From: Paenimyroides marinum
GTDB taxonomy: Bacteria > Bacteroidota > Bacteroidia > Flavobacteriales > Flavobacteriaceae
Assembly: GCF_900108395.1 (NCBI RefSeq)
Contig: NZ_FNXE01000004.1
Span: 62,001-126,000 of the forward strand
Direction: 5' to 3'
DNA length: 64,000 bases
Shown here: positions 60,886 to 64,000 of the stretch, piece after piece
Position numbering within the stretch: position 1 is the first letter of the stretch
Layout: every line of letters begins with the position of its first letter
Translations under genes and position numbers: made by a program
Notes under the pieces: generated by a model
Told to the model about the DNA's origin: nothing
Databases searched by the model: none
The model's input: only the letters and a program-made list of their open reading frames with translations

Positions 60886-62331
60886 CTACAACTTTGTTGG
60901 TACTCTCAAAACTTTTTGGTCTTCCAGATATTGTCTCAATGCTACTAAAGCAGCAACTTCCGCTTCTTTTGCCTGGTTTTCTTTAATGATATCGGCACTG
61001 TAATACTTCTTCACAAAATTGGTATCGAAATCACCCGAAACAAACGCTTCGTGTTCAAAAACAAACGTTCCGAAAGGTAACGTTGTGCTTACTCCGTCAA
61101 TTTTATAATCCTGAATGGCTTTTAACATCAACTCAATGGCTTCGTTGCGGTCTTTTCCATACGTAATCAGTTTGGAAAGCATCGGATCGTAATAAATCGG
61201 CACATCCATTCCCTGTTCAAAACCATTATCTACACGAATACCTTCGCCAGTTGGCAAAATATAGGTTTCTAAATTACCAACCGATGGCAAGAAATCGTTC
61301 AAAGGGTCTTCGGCATACACACGTAATTCCAATGCGTGTCCTGTGATTTTTAAATCTTCTTGTTTTATCGGAAGAACCTCGCCACGAGCTACACGAATTT
61401 GCATTTCTACCAAATCAATGCCTGTAATCAATTCCGTAACAGGGTGCTCTACCTGCAAACGGGTATTCATTTCCAAAAAGTAGAAATTTTTATTTTCGTC
61501 TAATAAGAACTCTACCGTACCGGCACCCACATAATCACAAGACTTCGCCACTTTTACCGCAGCTTCGCCCATTGCTTGACGGATTTCAGGCGTTAAAACA
61601 GCAGAAGGTGCTTCTTCCACCACTTTTTGATGACGACGCTGAACGGAACATTCACGCTCAAACAAATACACCACGTTTCCGTGGGTATCTGCCAAAACCT
61701 GAATTTCGATGTGACGTGGAGAGGCTACAAATTTTTCAATGAAAACCGAACCGTCTCCAAAAGCGGATGTTGCCTCAGAAATAGCACGTTGCATCTGAGA
61801 TTCAAAGTCTTCTTCTTTTTCCACCACACGCATTCCTTTTCCACCGCCACCGGCAGATGCTTTAATTAAAATCGGAAAACCTACTTCTTTCGCCACTTTC
61901 TTCGCTTCGTCAATATCCGTAATGGCGTGGTCTAAACCGGGAACCATCGGAATATCATAAGCTTTTACGGTATCTTTTGCTGCTAATTTGTCGCCCATTA
62001 CTTCAATCGCGTGAGATTTTGGGCCGATGAATGTAATGCCGTTTTGCTCGGCTAACTCCGCAAATTTTGAATTTTCTGATAAGAATCCGTATCCTGGGTG
62101 AATGCCATCAACTCCTAATTCTTTACATACTTCGATGATTTTATCGCCTAATAAATACGATTGGTTCGACGGTGCTTCGCCAATACAAACGGCTTCATCG
62201 GCAAATTTTACGTGAGGCGACTGACGATCTGCAACCGAATAAACAGCAACGGTTTTAATTCCCATTTTTTTGGCTGTTTTCATAACGCGCAGTGCAATTT
62301 CACCGCGGTTTGCAACTAATATTTTTTTCAT
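60886..62331 (-). CDS. Biotin carboxylase subunit of acyl-CoA carboxylase
   Basis: A 481-residue ATP-grasp enzyme; ATG at 62331 chosen, giving MKKILVANRGEIALRVMKTA, rather than the longer frame to 62361. Motifs: GGGGKGMRVV (ATP loop), ECSVQRRHQKVVEEAPS (catalytic region), FYFLEMNTRLQVEHPVTE. It carboxylates biotin on the carrier protein encoded upstream at 62847. Operon partner of the carboxyltransferase, with the YhcG-family gene between them. Confidence 0.94.
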   Translation of the reverse strand: MKKILVANRGEIALRVMKTAKKMGIKTVAVYSVADRQSPHVKFADEAVCIGEAPSNQSYLLGDKIIEVCKELGVDGIHPGYGFLSENSKFAELAEQNGITFIGPKSHAIEVMGDKLAAKDTVKAYDIPMVPGLDHAITDIDEAKKVAKEVGFPILIKASAGGGGKGMRVVEKEEDFESQMQRAISEATSAFGDGSVFIEKFVASPRHIEIQVLADTHGNVVYLFERECSVQRRHQKVVEEAPSAVLTPEIRQAMGEAAVKVAKSCDYVGAGTVEFLLDENKNFYFLEMNTRLQVEHPVTELITGIDLVEMQIRVARGEVLPIKQEDLKITGHALELRVYAEDPLNDFLPSVGNLETYILPTGEGIRVDNGFEQGMDVPIYYDPMLSKLITYGKDRNEAIELMLKAIQDYKIDGVSTTLPFGTFVFEHEAFVSGDFDTNFVKKYYSADIIKENQAKEAEVAALVALRQYLEDQKVLRVPTKL

Positions 62332-62387
62332 TTGATTTTTTGTTTCAAGGTTTTTTTTCAAATGGTTTTTGATTTGACTTTAATATA

Positions 62388-62451
62388 GCTACAAGGTTTT
62401 AAAAACCTTGCAGCATACATTTTCCTGCGAGGTCTTCAAGACCTTGTAGGT
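62388..62451. repeat. Paired palindromic repeat, copy C
   Basis: First palindrome 62388-62414 (CTACAAGGTTT / AAACCTTGCAG, one mismatch); second 62424-62451 (CCTGCGAGGTCTT / AAGACCTTGTAGG). Bases 62389-62423 are repeated exactly at 62814-62848, so copies flank the gene at 62455. Confidence 0.88.
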
Positions 62452-62454
62452 ATT

Positions 62455-62793
62455 CTAATTTAATCGTTCTATTTCATCATTTAGTTCTTTATCCCAGATA
62501 AACTCCATACCAAAATTACCGCCAGAATTTATCGTAAAAAAAGCTCTGTTCCATTTGTTATTACCGCCTCCTGTCGTGATTTCGTGAAGTTCTTTTATCC
62601 AAACGCTTAACTCTCGAGTTATATTTCTTATCGAAATATTCTTCACTTCATTATTTTCAATATACTCCCCTGTATATCCAACAACGCCGTTTCCAACTAT
62701 TTTAAATTCTAATCGTGCATTTGTCCACACATCACCTTCAATAACATTAAACATTTCCTGTCCTATTTTTGAATAAATCTCATCAACTGTCAT
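62455..62793 (-). CDS. Putative YezG/DUF600-family immunity protein
   Basis: A 112-residue acidic protein. The pattern EIYSKIGQEMFNVIEGDVW, LEFKI, Y..EY, LSVWIKELHEI and a C-terminal WNRAFFTINSGGNFGMEF then DKEL resembles YezG (DUF600), immunity proteins to LXG-type polymorphic toxins. No toxin gene is visible nearby, so it would be an orphan. It lies between biotin carboxylase and carrier genes, enclosed by exact copies of a 35-bp palindromic repeat. Confidence 0.55.
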   Translation of the reverse strand: MTVDEIYSKIGQEMFNVIEGDVWTNARLEFKIVGNGVVGYTGEYIENNEVKNISIRNITRELSVWIKELHEITTGGGNNKWNRAFFTINSGGNFGMEFIWDKELNDEIERLN

Positions 62794-62811
62794 AATTTCT
62801 ATATTTATGAT

Positions 62812-62848
62812 ACCTACAAGGTTTTAAAAACCTTGCAGCATACATTTT
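62812..62848. repeat. Palindromic repeat, copy D
   Basis: ACCTACAAGGTTT / AAACCTTGCAG then CATACATTTT; 35 bp identical to 62389-62423. It abuts the stop of the carrier protein gene, sharing its first two bases. Confidence 0.88.
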
Positions 62849-63332
62849 ATTCAAACTCAATTAACAATTGACCTTTATCTACTGCCTGTCCTTTTTCAAC
62901 TGCAATGGATTTAATTACACCTGAACGTGGCGAGTCAAAGCTATTTTCCATCTTCATTGCTTCTAAAATCAACAGATTATCACCTTCCTGAACTTCCTGA
63001 CCAACCTGTACGCTGATTTCCAGAATCAATCCGGGCATCGGTGCTTTGATTTCATTGACCACTTTTCCTTTGCCAACTTCAAAGCCCATTTCTTTAATCA
63101 ACTCGTCTAAAGCATTGGTAATCGCCACTTCGTAACGGTTGTTATTGATCTCTATCGTATAAGTTTTGTTGATAAAATCGGTATTTACTACCTTGGCGTG
63201 ATAGGAAATGTTGTTATGCAATACGTGAAAACTGTGCTTATTCAGACTCACGGCATCTGCATTAAGTATCTGTTTTTCTGTAAATTCAAAATTGTGGTCT
63301 TTGTTTACAGAAACTTTAAGTGTGTTGTTCAT
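62847..63332 (-). CDS. Biotin carboxyl carrier protein subunit of acyl-CoA carboxylase
   Basis: A 161-residue protein. The C-terminal biotinyl domain (about 90-161) has the biotin attachment sequence EAMKMEN with K127 and the expected GLILEISVQVGQEVQEGDNL strands. The N-terminal 85 residues match the linker seen in flavobacterial propionyl/acetyl-CoA carboxylase carriers. First gene of the carboxylase operon. Confidence 0.94.
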   Translation of the reverse strand: MNNTLKVSVNKDHNFEFTEKQILNADAVSLNKHSFHVLHNNISYHAKVVNTDFINKTYTIEINNNRYEVAITNALDELIKEMGFEVGKGKVVNEIKAPMPGLILEISVQVGQEVQEGDNLLILEAMKMENSFDSPRSGVIKSIAVEKGQAVDKGQLLIEFE

Positions 63333-63446
63333 TGCTTAAAATTTGTTTGAAAGGGTAAAGTTATTTAAAAAATCGCAATTATTTTATTAAAACCATTGTT
63401 TAATATATTAATTAAATGCTTCTTACGATATTTGAATAAAAAACAA

Positions 63447-64000
63447 ATGAACAAGTATTCAGTCGTGTTTATGCCGGATTTAAAAACAATTGAGCTTATA
63501 AAGCTGATGAAATTAACTTTAGCCGATGAAATTGGTTGGTTTAACAGTAAAAACTCGCTGGCTCATTTTACGATTTTTGAATTTTTAGAAGAGGATATAA
63601 ATATGGAACGAATTGAAAAACAATTGGAACGAATCGCTTCCGGGATTAATACGTTTGATGTTCTATGTAATTCGTACGATTATTTTGACAATGGTGCTTT
63701 TTATACAAAACCTAATAAATCTTCAACTGAAAAAATGCGTTCTGTAATGAAGGTGATTTTGGCAGAAACGAACAATATCAAAAAAACAATTACTAATACC
63801 ACACCACATTTAACTATTGGCAGACGACTGAGTAGTGACCAATTACAAACCGCTCAGAAAATATTTACCGAAATACATCTGTCTTTTGAAATACAATATC
63901 TAACCTTGCGAAGATTCGATGAAAAAATCAGGCAATTTGTAATTTATCGAGATTTTCCATTATTGGGCAATTCTAAAGAAATACAAGGAAGTCTTTTTTA
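63447..64000 (+). CDS. 2H-phosphoesterase / 2'-5' RNA ligase family protein (stop at the window edge)
   Basis: An open frame of 184 codons reaching the last base; the final TA is probably the start of the stop codon, so the protein looks complete. The two HxT motifs of 2H phosphoesterases are HFTIFEF (near residue 40) and HLTIGRR (near 123), about 80 residues apart as in the family. Such proteins hydrolyse 2',5' or cyclic phosphates in RNA or nucleotides; substrate unknown. Divergent from the carrier protein gene. Confidence 0.82.
   Translation, partial: MNKYSVVFMPDLKTIELIKLMKLTLADEIGWFNSKNSLAHFTIFEFLEEDINMERIEKQLERIASGINTFDVLCNSYDYFDNGAFYTKPNKSSTEKMRSVMKVILAETNNIKKTITNTTPHLTIGRRLSSDQLQTAQKIFTEIHLSFEIQYLTLRRFDEKIRQFVIYRDFPLLGNSKEIQGSLF

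Overview
This is a low-GC chromosomal segment from a member of the Bacteroidota, almost certainly family Flavobacteriaceae. The support is a BatA-E aerotolerance operon, type IX secretion (T9SS) components and cargo (PorZ, PorP/SprF-like protein, type A and type B sorting domains), and lipoproteins with Bacteroidota-style lipoboxes. Recognisable Shine-Dalgarno sequences are almost absent, and several genes are preceded by the TAnnTTTG element of Bacteroidota sigma-A promoters. The genus cannot be settled from the sequence alone. I see no rRNA, tRNA, CRISPR array, transposase or prophage.

Layout. 0-7 kb: a Bat operon (partial gene, batA, batB, batC, batD, batE) ending in a clear terminator. 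7-12.6 kb: a succinate-semialdehyde-type dehydrogenase, then recO-porZ and a PLP-dependent sulfur amino acid enzyme on the minus strand. 12.6-24 kb: plus-strand envelope and housekeeping genes (RsiV-like lipoprotein, flippase, dut, TPR protein, sugar nucleotidyltransferase, DUF4292 lipoprotein, EnvC-like protein, 3-hydroxyanthranilate dioxygenase, ALDH7-type dehydrogenase, two DUF2059-like proteins, YchJ-like protein). 24-30.2 kb: sbcD-sbcC plus a metallophosphoesterase/glycosyltransferase pair. 30.3-46.5 kb: an accessory cell-surface locus, mostly on the minus strand. It holds a 2123-residue modular secreted protein, two proteins sharing an N-terminal domain, a type B sorting-domain protein, a PorP/SprF-like outer-membrane protein and an OmpA-like protein. 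Upstream lie relics of the same N-terminal domain, an XRE regulator and a repeat protein. 46.5-57 kb: enoyl-CoA hydratase, YceI, two small envelope genes, queD-lpxH, ribF-HTTM, a T9SS-exported metalloprotease and an OlsF-like bifunctional acyltransferase. 57-64 kb: a biotin-dependent acyl-CoA carboxylase operon (carrier protein, biotin carboxylase, carboxyltransferase) interrupted by a YezG-like putative immunity gene and a YhcG/DUF1016 nuclease-fold gene, then a 2H-phosphoesterase at the right edge.

Two dispersed palindromic repeat families occupy the spacers: one built on AAGGTTTTAAAAACCTT and AAGGTCTGACAGACCTT, the other on TGAGA-stem-ACAAG-stem-TGACA. They cluster around accessory insertions. 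The strongest candidate for an undescribed system is the 30-46 kb surface locus. The interrupted carboxylase operon, with its direct repeats and defence-like cargo, is the second.
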